Below, one piece after another: positions 53,516-62,738 of a stretch of 64,000 nucleotides of DNA. The DNA lies in NCBI RefSeq assembly GCF_018614655.1, contig NZ_JAGGOG010000014.1, positions 341,166 through 405,165 of the forward strand. Direction: 5' to 3'. A model generated the notes under the pieces. The model was not told the origin of the DNA. It saw only the letters and a program-made list of their open reading frames with translations, and searched no databases. Each line of letters opens with the position of its first letter. The stretch's first letter is position 1. Origin of the DNA: Pseudomonas fluorescens (GTDB lineage Bacteria; Pseudomonadota; Gammaproteobacteria; Pseudomonadales; Pseudomonadaceae). The position numbers and the translations under genes are program-made.

Positions 53516-54004
53516 TTATTGCTTGAACTCGAAATCCAGCGCTGCACCTTCTACTTCGCGCCGTTCTTCGTTACGCAGTTGCAGCTTCATCTCATTGCTG
53601 AGCAAGCGTCCATTGATCTGGAAGGCGCTATTGTCAGCGGGCTTTTCCTCGAACATCGGTGGTAACAAAGGCACATTCTTCGGCTTCGGCATGGTGCCGA
53701 GGGGCTGCAAGTGCCTGACCATGTCCGACGGCAGGCTCAAGTCCAACTGCGCCGGCGGCAATTTGGTCCGGGCCACTTCATGGGCCGATTTGGACTTGCT
53801 GGCGACAGGCGCACGTTTTTTCGCGGGGACGGCTTTCCTGGCAACCGGTTTTTTGGGAGCCGGGGTGGTTTTTTTCGTCACCGGCGCCTTGTGTTCAGTG
53901 CTGACCGCAGCGGCTCGCTCACTCGCTGGAGCCGCCGACACCACGCCGGCGTTGCACAGGCCTAACAGGCAAATCAACAACGCGGCAGGATAAGTAGATG
54001 TCAT
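53516..54004 (-). CDS. Secreted Lys/Pro/Ala-rich protein
   Basis: A 162-residue protein with an N-terminal signal peptide (MTSTYPAALLICLLGLCNAGVVSA region), then a low-complexity Lys/Pro/Ala segment (about residues 35-75: KKTTPAPKKPVARKAVPAKK) and a more ordered C-terminus with LSLPSDMVRHLQPLG and EMKLQLRNEERREVEG. It is sometimes labelled translation-initiation-factor-2-like because of the KPA repeats, but no such function is supported. The ATG at 54004 is chosen for the signal peptide. Confidence 0.7.
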   Translation of the reverse strand: MTSTYPAALLICLLGLCNAGVVSAAPASERAAAVSTEHKAPVTKKTTPAPKKPVARKAVPAKKRAPVASKSKSAHEVARTKLPPAQLDLSLPSDMVRHLQPLGTMPKPKNVPLLPPMFEEKPADNSAFQINGRLLSNEMKLQLRNEERREVEGAALDFEFKQ

Positions 54005-54108
54005 ATCGCCAACAGCATTAACGGCAGAGGGCCATATGCTCGCTTGTTGAGCCCGGCATGACAAGCGTGCTGATCAATCCACGAATGTTTGAGTCCCCGT
54101 TACCCCGT

Positions 54109-55548
54109 TCAAAAACCTGCCGCCGTTTCCTGACACAACTGGCTGGCCAGCATGCCCAGGGTCATCAACGCCCGCTCGGCTTCGCGATTCCATGGGGTGC
54201 CGCAGTTAAGCCGAATACAGTGGTTGAACTGTTCCGTATTACTGAAGATCAGCCCTGGCGCAATGCTGATGCCCTGCTGCAACGCACGCACGTGCAGTTC
54301 CTGGGTATTGACCCGCCCCGGCAAACTGACCCACAAGATGAAGCCGCCGGTCGGCCGGGTCATCTGGGTGCCTTCAGGGAAATATTGCTGCACCGCTAAC
54401 TGGAAGGCACTGAGGTTCTTGCGGTACTCCTGACGGATATAGCGCAAATGCCGGTCATAACCGCCGTTTTCCAGGTACGCCGCCGTACCCATCTGGGTCA
54501 CGCTGCAGGCCGAATGGGTGCTGAACATTTGCAGGCGCTGGATTTCCTGCTGGTACTTGCCCGCGATCATCCAGCCAATGCGGATGCCCGGAGACAGGGT
54601 CTTGGAGAAGCTCGAGCAATAGATCACCCGATCCAGGCGGTCATAGGCTTTCAGGGCCTTGGTGCGGCCCAGTTCGAACATCAGTTCGCCGTAGATATCG
54701 TCTTCGACAATCTGGATATCGAAGTCCGACGCCAGGCGCAGCAACTGTTTTTGCCGTTCCTCGGGCATGGTACCGCCCAGGGGGTTACTCAAGCGCGTGG
54801 TCAGTACCAACGCCTTGATCGACCATTGGTTGGCCGCCAGTTGCAGGGCTTCCAGGCTCATGCCGGTGGCCGGGTCACTGGGAATCTCGATGACCTTGAG
54901 GCCCAGCAGGTCAGCCAGTTGCAGCAAACCGTAATACGTAGGCGACTCGGCCGCGATCAGGTCTCCGGGCCGCGTCAGTACCCGTAAAGACATCTGCAAG
55001 GCGTCGACACAGCCGTGTGTGATCACCACTTCGCTGGGGTCGACCACCACGCCGGCATCGCGCATGCGGATCGCCACTTGGCGGCGCAGCGGTTCGAAAC
55101 CAGGGCTGAACATGTAGCTGAAAGCCCGAGGGCTCTGAAAGCGCGTGACCTTGGCCAGTTGCTGGTGCAATGCCCGTACCGGCAGATAGTCGACACTGGG
55201 CACCGCAGCGCCCAACGGGAACACGCCTTCACGGCGCGACTCCACCAATACTTGTTGAATGATGCTGCTGCGGGTAACCAACCCTGGACGCTCGACCCGG
55301 GCGATGTCTGGCGTTGGCGCGGTCAGGGCCGGGGTCTGGTGCACGTAGTACCCGGACTGCGGCCGTGCGCGAATCAAGCCCTGGTCTTCCAGGTTCGCGT
55401 AGGCCTGCAACACCGTGGCGTGGCTGACGTTGAGCTGTGAGCTCATCTTGCGCACCGACGGCACGCGCTCGCCCGGCTGATAGACACCGCGTCGGATATC
55501 CTCAGCCAGTTGCTGAGCGATACGTTGATAGAGCAAAAGGTTGGTCAT
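54109..55548 (-). CDS. MocR-type transcriptional regulator (PLP fold)
   Basis: A 479-residue GntR-HTH/aminotransferase protein. The N-terminal HTH is GVYQPGERVPSVRKMSSQLN, the linker is followed by LSFPxT-type aminotransferase segments, and the Schiff-base Lys316 is in YCSSFSKTLSPGIRIGW. It belongs to the same class as the regulator at 8.3 kb but is a distant paralog. Its targets are unknown; no amino-acid gene is adjacent. Confidence 0.88.
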   Translation of the reverse strand: MTNLLLYQRIAQQLAEDIRRGVYQPGERVPSVRKMSSQLNVSHATVLQAYANLEDQGLIRARPQSGYYVHQTPALTAPTPDIARVERPGLVTRSSIIQQVLVESRREGVFPLGAAVPSVDYLPVRALHQQLAKVTRFQSPRAFSYMFSPGFEPLRRQVAIRMRDAGVVVDPSEVVITHGCVDALQMSLRVLTRPGDLIAAESPTYYGLLQLADLLGLKVIEIPSDPATGMSLEALQLAANQWSIKALVLTTRLSNPLGGTMPEERQKQLLRLASDFDIQIVEDDIYGELMFELGRTKALKAYDRLDRVIYCSSFSKTLSPGIRIGWMIAGKYQQEIQRLQMFSTHSACSVTQMGTAAYLENGGYDRHLRYIRQEYRKNLSAFQLAVQQYFPEGTQMTRPTGGFILWVSLPGRVNTQELHVRALQQGISIAPGLIFSNTEQFNHCIRLNCGTPWNREAERALMTLGMLASQLCQETAAGF

Positions 55549-55709
55549 GACGCAGCACTCGATTTCACGGGTATTTTATTTTTGTGTGAAACATACCGGC
55601 ACAGTTTAGAAGTGTACGGGGACAGTTGCCACAATAGTCGAGCACGGGCGGCAGTGATAGAAAAAACTGTAAGGATATTGACAGGACTTCGGATGTACAC
55701 CGAACAAAA

Positions 55710-55800
55710 ATGTGGGAGCGGGCTTGCTCGCGAACGCGATGTGTCAGCAACTGAAATGTTGACTGATACTTCGCGTTCGCGAGCAAGCCCGCTCCCACAT
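55710..55800. repeat. REPIN
   Basis: Arms ATGTGGGAGCGGGCTTGCTC and its complement ending GAGCAAGCCCGCTCCCACAT surround a roughly 30-nt loop with a second inner pairing (GTCAGCAAC/GTTGACTGATAC). It lies in the gap between the OmpA-like lipoprotein and the MocR gene. Confidence 0.9.
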
Positions 55801-55819
55801 ATTGATCTGCGCCAGACTG

Positions 55820-56632
55820 TTAGCGCGCGGCGCCCAACTGGCCCTTCTCATCGGAGAACACAATCTCGACCCGACGATTCTGCGCACGCCCCCGTTCGGA
55901 AGCATTCACCTCCACCGGGTATTGGTCGCCATAACCTTCCACCTGGATGCGCTTTTCATCGATTCCCAGGTCCACCAAGACGTCCGCCACCGCCTGGGCA
56001 CGGTCCCGGGACAGCTTGAGGTTTTCTTGCTCGCCACCGGTATTGTCGGCGTAACCCTCAATGCGCACCACGCGCTTGGGGTTGAGTTGCAGGAACTGGA
56101 CGATTTTCAGCACCGTGCGGTTGGCCGAACTTTTCAGCTGCGCATCACCGGTATCGAACAACATGTCCCCCAGGGTCATCACCAGGCCACGATCCGTCTT
56201 GGTCGCCAGGTTGATGATCTGCTCCTCAAGCCACTTGCCCTGTTGCTGTACGCTCAGCAACTTGGCCTCACGCAGGGCCAATTGCAGGCGTTGGCGTTCC
56301 AGTTCGAGCTTGGCACCGCGCTCTTCGTTAAGCACCTGCTCGGTATGCTCCCGGGCAATCGCGCTGTAGCGCTGGCTGAGGTAGGCGTAATGCGCGACGT
56401 CAGCGCTGCTGCCCCAATAGCTGGAGAAACGATCGGCACGGGCCAGCGATTCACCGGCACGGATCACGTCCTTGGGCGCGATACGCAATACATTGGAGTC
56501 CTCCTTGACCTTCTGGAAGTCGCTGCTGGCCTGATCCAGGGCGGCCTCAGTATTGGGATGGCTGGAGCAACCGCCCATCGCCACGCTACCCAGCAGAAGC
56601 ACACAGCTCAATCCGCGAATCATCGGGTTCAT
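55820..56632 (-). CDS. OmpA-family lipoprotein
   Basis: A 270-residue protein. The lipoprotein signal is LLGSVAMGGCSS (lipidation Cys about residue 22). A helical middle follows (about 60-130), and a C-terminal OmpA peptidoglycan-binding domain has VRIEGYADNTGGEQENLKLSRDRAQAVADVLVDLGI. It probably tethers the outer membrane to peptidoglycan. Its ATG overlaps the stop of the upstream DUF4398 gene (ATGA), so the pair is co-translated. Confidence 0.88.
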   Translation of the reverse strand: MNPMIRGLSCVLLLGSVAMGGCSSHPNTEAALDQASSDFQKVKEDSNVLRIAPKDVIRAGESLARADRFSSYWGSSADVAHYAYLSQRYSAIAREHTEQVLNEERGAKLELERQRLQLALREAKLLSVQQQGKWLEEQIINLATKTDRGLVMTLGDMLFDTGDAQLKSSANRTVLKIVQFLQLNPKRVVRIEGYADNTGGEQENLKLSRDRAQAVADVLVDLGIDEKRIQVEGYGDQYPVEVNASERGRAQNRRVEIVFSDEKGQLGAAR

Positions 56633-56985
56633 TGGGCTTCTCCCAACTGTTTGCGCAGACGGGTGATACGGGTATTAAGCACGTTCAGTTGTTCCTGACT
56701 TTTCTTCGTCAACACTTGCGCTTCCGCCAGTCGGGCATCCAGTTCGGCTTGCTCGGCTCGCATACGGGCATGCTTGTAGGACTTGTCAGCCATGTCGGCC
56801 TTGGCCCGGGCGAACTTGCCCTCGGCCAGTTTCAACTCAGGCGAGTCGTCGGCGATGGCGCCCACGGCGGTGGCCTGTTCCAGGGCTTGCCCAGTCAGGC
56901 GCATTTGTTCATTCGGCGCAGGATCGGCTGCACATCCCGCCAAAGCTACAACGGCGAGGGCCGCGAAAAGAGGTCGAATAGTCAC
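56629..56985 (-). CDS. DUF4398 family lipoprotein
   Basis: A 118-residue exported protein with a lipobox VALAGCAA (Cys about residue 18), then a helical, coiled-coil-like region (KLAEGKFARAKADMADKSYKHARMRAEQAELDARLAEAQ). DUF4398 often precedes OmpA-like lipoproteins, as here. The start is GTG at 56985; an upstream GGGA is the only ribosome-binding-like sequence. It is 9 nt downstream of the binding-protein gene. Confidence 0.82.
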   Translation of the reverse strand: MTIRPLFAALAVVALAGCAADPAPNEQMRLTGQALEQATAVGAIADDSPELKLAEGKFARAKADMADKSYKHARMRAEQAELDARLAEAQVLTKKSQEQLNVLNTRITRLRKQLGEAQ

Positions 56986-56994
56986 TGAAAATCC

Positions 56995-57810
56995 CTACTT
57001 TGTTGGGGTACCGACAGGTTGCTGCAATTGCGCCTTCCAGCGTTGCAGATTGCTCTGCAGCGCAGTTTGCGCCAGACCGGACGCGGGCAATTCTGTCATC
57101 TTTTTGGCGAGCTGTCCGCGCAACCACGGATCGTTGCAGGCCGAGTTGTGGGAAATGGCGAGGAACAGACCCGGCTGATCGATGGGCAGTTCCCGAGCCA
57201 CCAGATCTTTGTCCATGCCCAGGCTCTGGGCCATGGCCATGCCGGAATAACGCCCTGCGACTACATAGTCCACTTCGCCAAGCAACAACTTCTGGAAGGC
57301 CGGGGTCACGGTTGGCGTGCGCTGCAAGGTCAATTGTTCGGAGGCGAAGGCTTCAAAGTCACGGCTCAAACGCGCCCTTTGCGAGACTGCGCCCTGGTGC
57401 CCGTGCAGGTCGGCGGCTGTGTTGTAGACCAGTGTTGAATCCTTGCGTGTCCACACCAGGTAGTCGGTTTGCACCAGCGCCGGGTGAATGTAGTCCAGGG
57501 TTTCCAACTCGCGGGTGGTCAGTGGCGCATCGGCCAGGATGTCCATGCGCCCGCTGCGCACTTCGTCCAGGGCCAGGGAGCGCTTGCCACCGTACAACAG
57601 GTCGATTTTCAAACCCAGGTCCTTGCCGACCTGTTGCAACAGATCGGCACTGCTGCCGATCAGGTGCGTAGGATCTTGGGGATCGCGCCACAGATAGGGC
57701 GGTGCGTCCGGGCTACCGGTGATCACCAGGCGCTCGCACTTGCCAGCGGCAAGGGACACGGTTGGCACGAGCGCCAGGCTCAGCAGTACAGTCCAGGGAC
57801 GCAATTCCAT
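56995..57810 (-). CDS. Periplasmic solute-binding protein (amino-acid ABC type)
   Basis: A 271-residue protein with a signal peptide (cleavage near SLAAGK) and a bacterial extracellular solute-binding family 3 fold (ITGSPDAPPYLWRDPQDPTH; LGLKIDLLYGGKRSLALDEVRSGRMDILADA). There are no permease or ATPase genes beside it, so it may act as an orphan receptor or sensor domain. Ligand unknown. Confidence 0.85.
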   Translation of the reverse strand: MELRPWTVLLSLALVPTVSLAAGKCERLVITGSPDAPPYLWRDPQDPTHLIGSSADLLQQVGKDLGLKIDLLYGGKRSLALDEVRSGRMDILADAPLTTRELETLDYIHPALVQTDYLVWTRKDSTLVYNTAADLHGHQGAVSQRARLSRDFEAFASEQLTLQRTPTVTPAFQKLLLGEVDYVVAGRYSGMAMAQSLGMDKDLVARELPIDQPGLFLAISHNSACNDPWLRGQLAKKMTELPASGLAQTALQSNLQRWKAQLQQPVGTPTK

Positions 57811-57841
57811 GGCGTGATTCTCCACTCTAAAATTGACGCGC

Positions 57842-57870
57842 AAAAAAAAGCCCGGTCAACAGACCGGGCT
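57842..57870 (-). terminator. etfBA terminator
   Basis: AGCCCGGTC / GACCGGGCT, a 9-bp stem with a 4-nt loop, is followed on the minus strand by eight T residues. It ends the etfBA transcript 23 nt after the etfA stop. Confidence 0.85.
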
Positions 57871-57892
57871 CTTTATAAGTGAAGCCGCCGGA

Positions 57893-58822
57893 TTAGACCA
57901 GCTTCTCAAACTCAGGTACGGCTTCGAACAAGTCCGCTACCAGACCGTAATCAGCCACCTGGAAAATCGGTGCTTCTTCATCCTTGTTGATCGCGACGAT
58001 CACTTTGGAGTCTTTCATACCGGCCAAGTGCTGGATCGCGCCGGAGATACCGACGGCGATGTACAGCTGTGGCGCAACGATCTTGCCGGTCTGGCCGACC
58101 TGCATATCGTTGGGTACGAAGCCTGCGTCGACGGCAGCGCGGGAAGCGCCGACCGCAGCGCCCAGCTTGTCGGCCAGGGCGTACAGGTGCTTGAAGTTGT
58201 CGCCGTTCTGCATGCCACGGCCGCCGGAAACGACGATCTTGGCAGCGGTCAGTTCCGGACGATCGGACTTGGCCAGCTCTTCGCCAACGAAGCTGGAGGT
58301 GCCAGCGTCGTGCACAGCAGCCACAGCTTCAACGGCAGCCGAACCACCTTCGGCGGCAACCGGGTCGAAACCGGTGGCACGTACGGTGATGACTTTTACC
58401 GAAGCGTTGGACTGTACGGTAGCGATGGCGTTACCGGCATAGATCGGGCGCTTGAAGGTGTCGGCGCTTTCTACCGAGATAATCTCGGAGATCTGGTCAA
58501 CATCCAGCTGTGCAGCAACGCGCGGCAGGATGTTTTTGCCGTTGGAGGTAGCGGCAGCCAGGATGTGGCTGTAGCCGGCGCCGAGCTCTGCAACCAGCGG
58601 GGCAACGTTTTCCGGCAACTGGTGAGCGTAGGCAGCGTTGTCGGCTACCAGTACTTTGCTCACACCAGCGATTTTTGCAGCGGCCTCAGCCACGGCACCA
58701 GCGCCTTGACCTGCAACCAGCACGTGGATGTCACCACCGATTTTGGCGGCAGCGGCCACGGTGTTCAGTGTGGCCGGGGCCAGCACTTTGTTGTCGTGTT
58801 CAGCGATTACCAAGATAGTCAT
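57893..58822 (-). CDS. etfA: Electron transfer flavoprotein subunit alpha
   Basis: A 309-residue ETF alpha subunit with the FAD-binding C-terminal domain ([63 protein letters not shown]). It transfers electrons from acyl-CoA dehydrogenases to ETF-QO. It starts 2 nt after etfB. Together with the FadBA-like pair and the ETF-QO gene it completes the beta-oxidation electron path in this region. Confidence 0.96.
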   Translation of the reverse strand: MTILVIAEHDNKVLAPATLNTVAAAAKIGGDIHVLVAGQGAGAVAEAAAKIAGVSKVLVADNAAYAHQLPENVAPLVAELGAGYSHILAAATSNGKNILPRVAAQLDVDQISEIISVESADTFKRPIYAGNAIATVQSNASVKVITVRATGFDPVAAEGGSAAVEAVAAVHDAGTSSFVGEELAKSDRPELTAAKIVVSGGRGMQNGDNFKHLYALADKLGAAVGASRAAVDAGFVPNDMQVGQTGKIVAPQLYIAVGISGAIQHLAGMKDSKVIVAINKDEEAPIFQVADYGLVADLFEAVPEFEKLV

Positions 58823-58824
58823 GA

Positions 58825-59574
58825 TTAGATTACCTTCGCTTCGTTTTTCAGTTTCTCGACCAGTTCAGCCACCGACTTGACCTTGATACCCGCGCTGCGT
58901 GCAGCTGGCGCTTCAACTTTCAAGGTTTTGTTGGTGGAGGCGGTGGAAACGCCCAAAGCGTCCGGAGTCAGCACTTCGAGAGGCTTCTTCTTGGCTTTCA
59001 TGATGTTTGGCAGGGACGCGTAGCGCGGCTCGTTCAAACGCAGGTCGGTGGTGACGATGGCCGGCAGTTTCAGGGAAACCGTCTGTGCACCGCCGTCGAT
59101 TTCGCGGGTCACGGCAACCTTGTCGCCGCTCACTTCGACTTTCGAGGCGAAGGTGCCCTGGCCGTAACCGGTCAGTGCAGCCAGCATCTGGCCAGTCTGG
59201 TTGTTGTCGCTGTCGATGGCCTGTTTGCCAAGGATCACAAGCGTAGGCTGTTCCTTGTCGACAACGGCTTTCAACAGCTTGGCAACGGCCAGGGACGTCA
59301 GCTCTTCAGCGGATTCGACGAGGATGGCACGATCGGCCCCCAACGCCAGCGCGGTACGCAGCTGCTCTTGAGCAGTGGTCGGACCGATGGAGACGACGAC
59401 GATTTCAGTCGCTACGCCTTTCTCTTTCAGACGTACGGCTTCTTCCACGGCGATTTCGCAGAAAGGGTTCATCGACATCTTGACGTTAGCGAGGTCGACG
59501 CCGGAATTGTCCGCCTTGACGCGAACTTTCACGTTGTAATCGACAACGCGTTTGACAGCTACAAGAACCTTCAT
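58825..59574 (-). CDS. etfB: Electron transfer flavoprotein subunit beta
   Basis: A 249-residue ETF beta subunit with the AMP-binding and recognition regions ([39 protein letters not shown]). The start ATG is preceded by AGGAA. It is the first gene of the etfBA operon, divergent from ETF-QO across 550 nt of regulatory sequence. Confidence 0.96.
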   Translation of the reverse strand: MKVLVAVKRVVDYNVKVRVKADNSGVDLANVKMSMNPFCEIAVEEAVRLKEKGVATEIVVVSIGPTTAQEQLRTALALGADRAILVESAEELTSLAVAKLLKAVVDKEQPTLVILGKQAIDSDNNQTGQMLAALTGYGQGTFASKVEVSGDKVAVTREIDGGAQTVSLKLPAIVTTDLRLNEPRYASLPNIMKAKKKPLEVLTPDALGVSTASTNKTLKVEAPAARSAGIKVKSVAELVEKLKNEAKVI

Positions 59575-59861
59575 GGATTCCTCGTTACTCTCCGGTGAAA
59601 AGAAAGTCGCCTAGGCGAACCTGGCGGTTGATGCTCATCGGCACACAAGGGCACCTCCAAAAACGCCGGCAATTGTCGACGGGTGACACGGCGCTGGGAG
59701 TGTTGACCGTTCGTCAGTGGTGACTGAGAGGTCATTCATGATCGCGGCGTGTAAACTGCGCGCCAAAGTCTGATCGCGCGTCACCTTTTTGCCTTAGCCC
59801 TGTCTTTAGAGGTGGCCTTGAAACCTACAGTCTGCCTACGGGATGCGCAAAACCGACCGTA

Positions 59862-59891
59862 TATTGACCGGAACGCCTATTCTGGTCAATA
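59862..59891. promoter_or_regulatory. Inverted repeat TATTGACC-N14-GGTCAATA
   Basis: A perfect 8-bp inverted repeat about 60 nt upstream of the PsrA-like box. It may bind a second regulator of the etf genes; the protein is unknown. Confidence 0.4.
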
Positions 59892-59949
59892 CGCCAAAAT
59901 GGTCAGTTATAAGCCGCACTGCTTTGATTTACCTAGCTTGCGGCGAATT

Positions 59950-59963
59950 CAAACAAACGTTTG
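59950..59963. promoter_or_regulatory. PsrA-like operator box
   Basis: CAAAC-AAAC-GTTTG matches the PsrA consensus I recall (C/G-AAAC-N2-4-GTTT-C/G), the repressor of beta-oxidation genes in P. aeruginosa, where etf genes are among its targets. It lies 2 nt upstream of the -35 box of the ETF-QO promoter. Confidence 0.6.
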
Positions 59964-59965
59964 TA

Positions 59966-59994
59966 TTGGACGCTGAGAGTGGTGTAGATATAAT
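59966..59994 (+). promoter_or_regulatory. Sigma-70 promoter of ETF-QO
   Basis: -35 TTGGAC (59966-59971) and -10 TATAAT (59989-59994) are separated by exactly 17 nt. A start near 60001 leaves a leader of about 124 nt. Confidence 0.7.
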
Positions 59995-60124
59995 GCGCCA
60001 CCTAGAGAGAAAGGTGGGTCATCCCCGCGCTATCGCATGCGATTCATGCAGGCAATAGTGGATGAAACACCGAACCTCCACCCATTAGAAAAAAAACTGT
60101 AGAGCCTTGAGTAGGAGATAGCCT

Positions 60125-61789
60125 GTGGAACGCGAATACATGGAATTCGACGTGGTCATCGTCGGCGCTGGCCCGGCGGGCCTGTCTGCCGCCTGCCGAC
60201 TGAAGCAGAAGGCCGCCGAAGCCGGTAAGGAAATCAGCGTCTGCGTGGTCGAAAAAGGCTCCGAAGTCGGCGCTCACATCCTCTCCGGTGCCGTGTTTGA
60301 ACCACGCGCCCTGAACGAATTGTTCCCGGACTGGAAAGAACTCGGCGCCCCGCTCAACACGCCGGTAGTGCGTGATGACATTTATGTCCTGCGCAGCCCC
60401 GAGGCTTCCACCAAGGTCCCTGACTTCTTTGTGCCCAAGACCATGCACAACGAAGGCAACTACATCATTTCCCTGGGCAACCTGTGCCGCTGGCTCGCCC
60501 AGCAGGCCGAGAACCTGGGTGTGGAAATCTACCCAGGCTTCGCCGCCCAGGAAGCACTGTTCGACGAGAACGGCGTGGTACGCGGGATCATCACCGGTGA
60601 CCTGGGTGTCGACCGTGAAGGCCATCCCAAAGAAGGCCTCTACACCCCAGGCATGGAACTGCGAGGCAAGTACACGCTGTTTGCAGAAGGCTGCCGTGGG
60701 CACATCGGCAAGCAACTGATCGAGCGTTTCAAGCTCGACAGCGACGCCGACGCCCAGCACTACGGCATCGGCCTGAAAGAAATCTGGGAAATCGACCCGG
60801 CCAAGCACCAGCCAGGCCTGGTGGTACACACTGCCGGTTGGCCGCTGGACATCATGAGCGCCGAGAACACCGGTGGTTCGTTCCTCTATCACCTGGAAAA
60901 CAATCAGGTGGTCGTCGGCCTGATCGTCGACCTGTCCTACAGCAACACCTTCCTGTCGCCATTCGACGAGTTCCAGCGCCTCAAGCATCACCCGGTGCTG
61001 GCCCAGTACCTGGAAGGCGGCAAGCGCATCAGCTACGGCGCCCGTGCCATCTGCAAAGGCGGCCTGAACTCGCTGCCGAAAATGGTGTTCAAGGGCGGCG
61101 CGCTGATCGGTTGCGATTTGGGCACCCTGAACTTCGCCAAGATCAAGGGCAGCCACACGGCCATGAAGTCCGGCATGCTTGCGGCCGAGGCCGTGGCTGA
61201 TCGCCTGTTCGCCGAGTCCGAAGGCGGCGACGAACTGAGCGCTTACGTCGACAGTTTCAAGAAGAGCTGGCTCTACGACGAACTGTTCGCCAGCCGTAAC
61301 TTCGGCCCGGCGATGCACAAGTTCGGCCCGATCATCGGTGCCGGCTTCAACTGGTTCGACCAGAACATCCTCGGCGGCAAAATGCCGTTCACCCTGCATG
61401 ACACCAAGCCGGATTACGCCTGCCTCAAGCTGGCCAAAGACAGCCAGAAGATCGACTACCCGAAACCCGACGGCAAGCTGAGCTTCGACAAACTGAGCTC
61501 GGTGTTCATCTCCGGTACCAACCACGAAGAAGAACAACCGTGCCACTTGAAGTTGAAAGACCCGAGCATCCCGATCGGCACCAACCTGCCGCTCTACGAT
61601 GAACCGGCGCAGCGCTACTGCCCGGCTGGCGTGTATGAAGTGATCACCAAGGAAGACGGCGAGAAGCGCTTCCAGATCAACGCCCAGAACTGCGTGCACT
61701 GCAAGACCTGTGACATCAAGGACCCTTCGCAGAACATCACCTGGGTCACGCCGGAAGGTGCGGGCGGGCCGACTTACCCGAACATGTAA
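60125..61789 (+). CDS. Electron transfer flavoprotein-ubiquinone oxidoreductase
   Basis: A 554-residue flavoprotein. The FAD-binding GAGPAG motif is near residues 13-18, and the 4Fe-4S cluster motif CVHCKTCDIKDP lies near the C-terminus (about residue 523). It passes electrons from ETF to ubiquinone in the inner membrane. It starts at GTG (60125), with AGGAG 7 nt upstream; the ATG at 60140 is too far from that site. It is driven by the promoter at 59966 and divergent from etfBA. Confidence 0.96.
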   Translation: MEREYMEFDVVIVGAGPAGLSAACRLKQKAAEAGKEISVCVVEKGSEVGAHILSGAVFEPRALNELFPDWKELGAPLNTPVVRDDIYVLRSPEASTKVPDFFVPKTMHNEGNYIISLGNLCRWLAQQAENLGVEIYPGFAAQEALFDENGVVRGIITGDLGVDREGHPKEGLYTPGMELRGKYTLFAEGCRGHIGKQLIERFKLDSDADAQHYGIGLKEIWEIDPAKHQPGLVVHTAGWPLDIMSAENTGGSFLYHLENNQVVVGLIVDLSYSNTFLSPFDEFQRLKHHPVLAQYLEGGKRISYGARAICKGGLNSLPKMVFKGGALIGCDLGTLNFAKIKGSHTAMKSGMLAAEAVADRLFAESEGGDELSAYVDSFKKSWLYDELFASRNFGPAMHKFGPIIGAGFNWFDQNILGGKMPFTLHDTKPDYACLKLAKDSQKIDYPKPDGKLSFDKLSSVFISGTNHEEEQPCHLKLKDPSIPIGTNLPLYDEPAQRYCPAGVYEVITKEDGEKRFQINAQNCVHCKTCDIKDPSQNITWVTPEGAGGPTYPNM

Positions 61790-61807
61790 GCCAGCGGCTT
61801 GAACATC

Positions 61808-61830
61808 AAGGCTCCCGAATGGGGGCCTTT
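61808..61830 (+). terminator. ETF-QO terminator
   Basis: AAGGCTCCC-GAAT-GGGGGCCTT is followed by TTTGTT, 18 nt after the ETF-QO stop. Confidence 0.75.
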
Positions 61831-61847
61831 TTGTTGCCCATAGAGGC

Positions 61848-62738
61848 TCAGGCCACCCGCTCATCCCCGGGGCTGCGCTCGAAGTAGCGCTTATATTCCC
61901 GACTGAACTGCGACGTACTCTGATACCCCACGCTATGCGCCGCCTGTGCCACGCTCATGCCTTCGACCAGCAACAACTGCTGGGCCTTGAGCAAGCGCAG
62001 GCGCTTGAGGTACTGCACCGGCGACAGCAGCGTGCAGCGCTTGAAATGCTCATGGAAGGTGGACGCACTCATATTGGCGTACCCCGCCAGGGTCTCGATA
62101 TTGAGCGGCTCGGCGTAATGGGCATGCAGATGATTCAACGAGGTGGCAATCCGGGAAAACTGCCCCTGCTGCTCCACCAACGCCCGTAATACATCGGCCT
62201 GTGGGCCGCGCAAAGCGGTGAACAGCAATTCCCGCACCCGCGCCGGGCCCATGATCCGGCTCTCCAGCGGATCGTGCAGGCACTGCAACAGTCGCTCGAC
62301 ACAACCGCGCATGGCGTCATCGAGCACCACCGAGCTCATCGACTCCAGGGTTTGCGCCGCCGGCGGTGGCCCCGGCCTGATGCCCATGGCCATGACCAAT
62401 TCCCCCAGCACCACCCGGTCAATACCCACGGTGACGCCCAACAGCGGCGCATTGGGCATGGCAAAGGTCTCGCACTCAAAGGGCACCGGCATCGCCTGAA
62501 TCAAGTAGTGCCCGGCGCCATACTCCAGGGTACGCGGGCCCAGGTACGCGACCTTGCTGCCTTGGGCGACGATCATCAGGCTCGGCTCATAGATCTGCGG
62601 CCCCCGCGCCACATCACAACTGGCGCGCAACACCTGCACGCCGGGCAGGTTCGTGGGTGAGAAACCATCGCAGGGTGTCAGCGGTTCGATCAAGGCGACC
62701 AACGCAGCATTAGCGTCGAGATGACGGGTCAACAACAT
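61848..62738 (-). CDS. AraC-family transcriptional regulator
   Basis: A 296-residue regulator. An AraC-type N-terminal (cupin-like) domain leads to two C-terminal HTH motifs (LAGYANMSASTFHEHFKRCT and VAQAAHSVGYQSTSQFSREYKRYF). It is divergent from the alcohol dehydrogenase at 62919 and likely controls it, a frequent arrangement of AraC regulators with aldehyde/alcohol dehydrogenases in pseudomonads. Confidence 0.9.
   Translation of the reverse strand: MLLTRHLDANAALVALIEPLTPCDGFSPTNLPGVQVLRASCDVARGPQIYEPSLMIVAQGSKVAYLGPRTLEYGAGHYLIQAMPVPFECETFAMPNAPLLGVTVGIDRVVLGELVMAMGIRPGPPPAAQTLESMSSVVLDDAMRGCVERLLQCLHDPLESRIMGPARVRELLFTALRGPQADVLRALVEQQGQFSRIATSLNHLHAHYAEPLNIETLAGYANMSASTFHEHFKRCTLLSPVQYLKRLRLLKAQQLLLVEGMSVAQAAHSVGYQSTSQFSREYKRYFERSPGDERVA

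Larger units (their letters stand above)
59575..60124. other. 550-nt divergent regulatory region between etfB and ETF-QO
   Basis: No gene is seen. From left to right it holds the etfB leader, a TATTGACC/GGTCAATA inverted repeat at 59862-59891, a PsrA-like box at 59950 and a good sigma-70 promoter at 59966-59994. A GGAG ribosome binding site precedes the ETF-QO start. Confidence 0.6.

Noticed and set aside
22066..55800. CRISPR array suggested by repeated short sequences
   Set aside because: The repeats are dispersed inverted REP pairs between genes, not regularly spaced direct repeats with spacers, and no cas gene is present.
59665..59685. AATTGTCGAC near etfB, similar to the prp operator
   Set aside because: Only a half-match without dyad symmetry; it lies in an unrelated regulatory region.
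60044..61864. 606-codon open frame on the minus strand, opposite ETF-QO
   Set aside because: It is an antisense shadow of the ETF-QO gene caused by GC-rich third positions; its translation has no domain signature, while the plus-strand frame is a clear family member.
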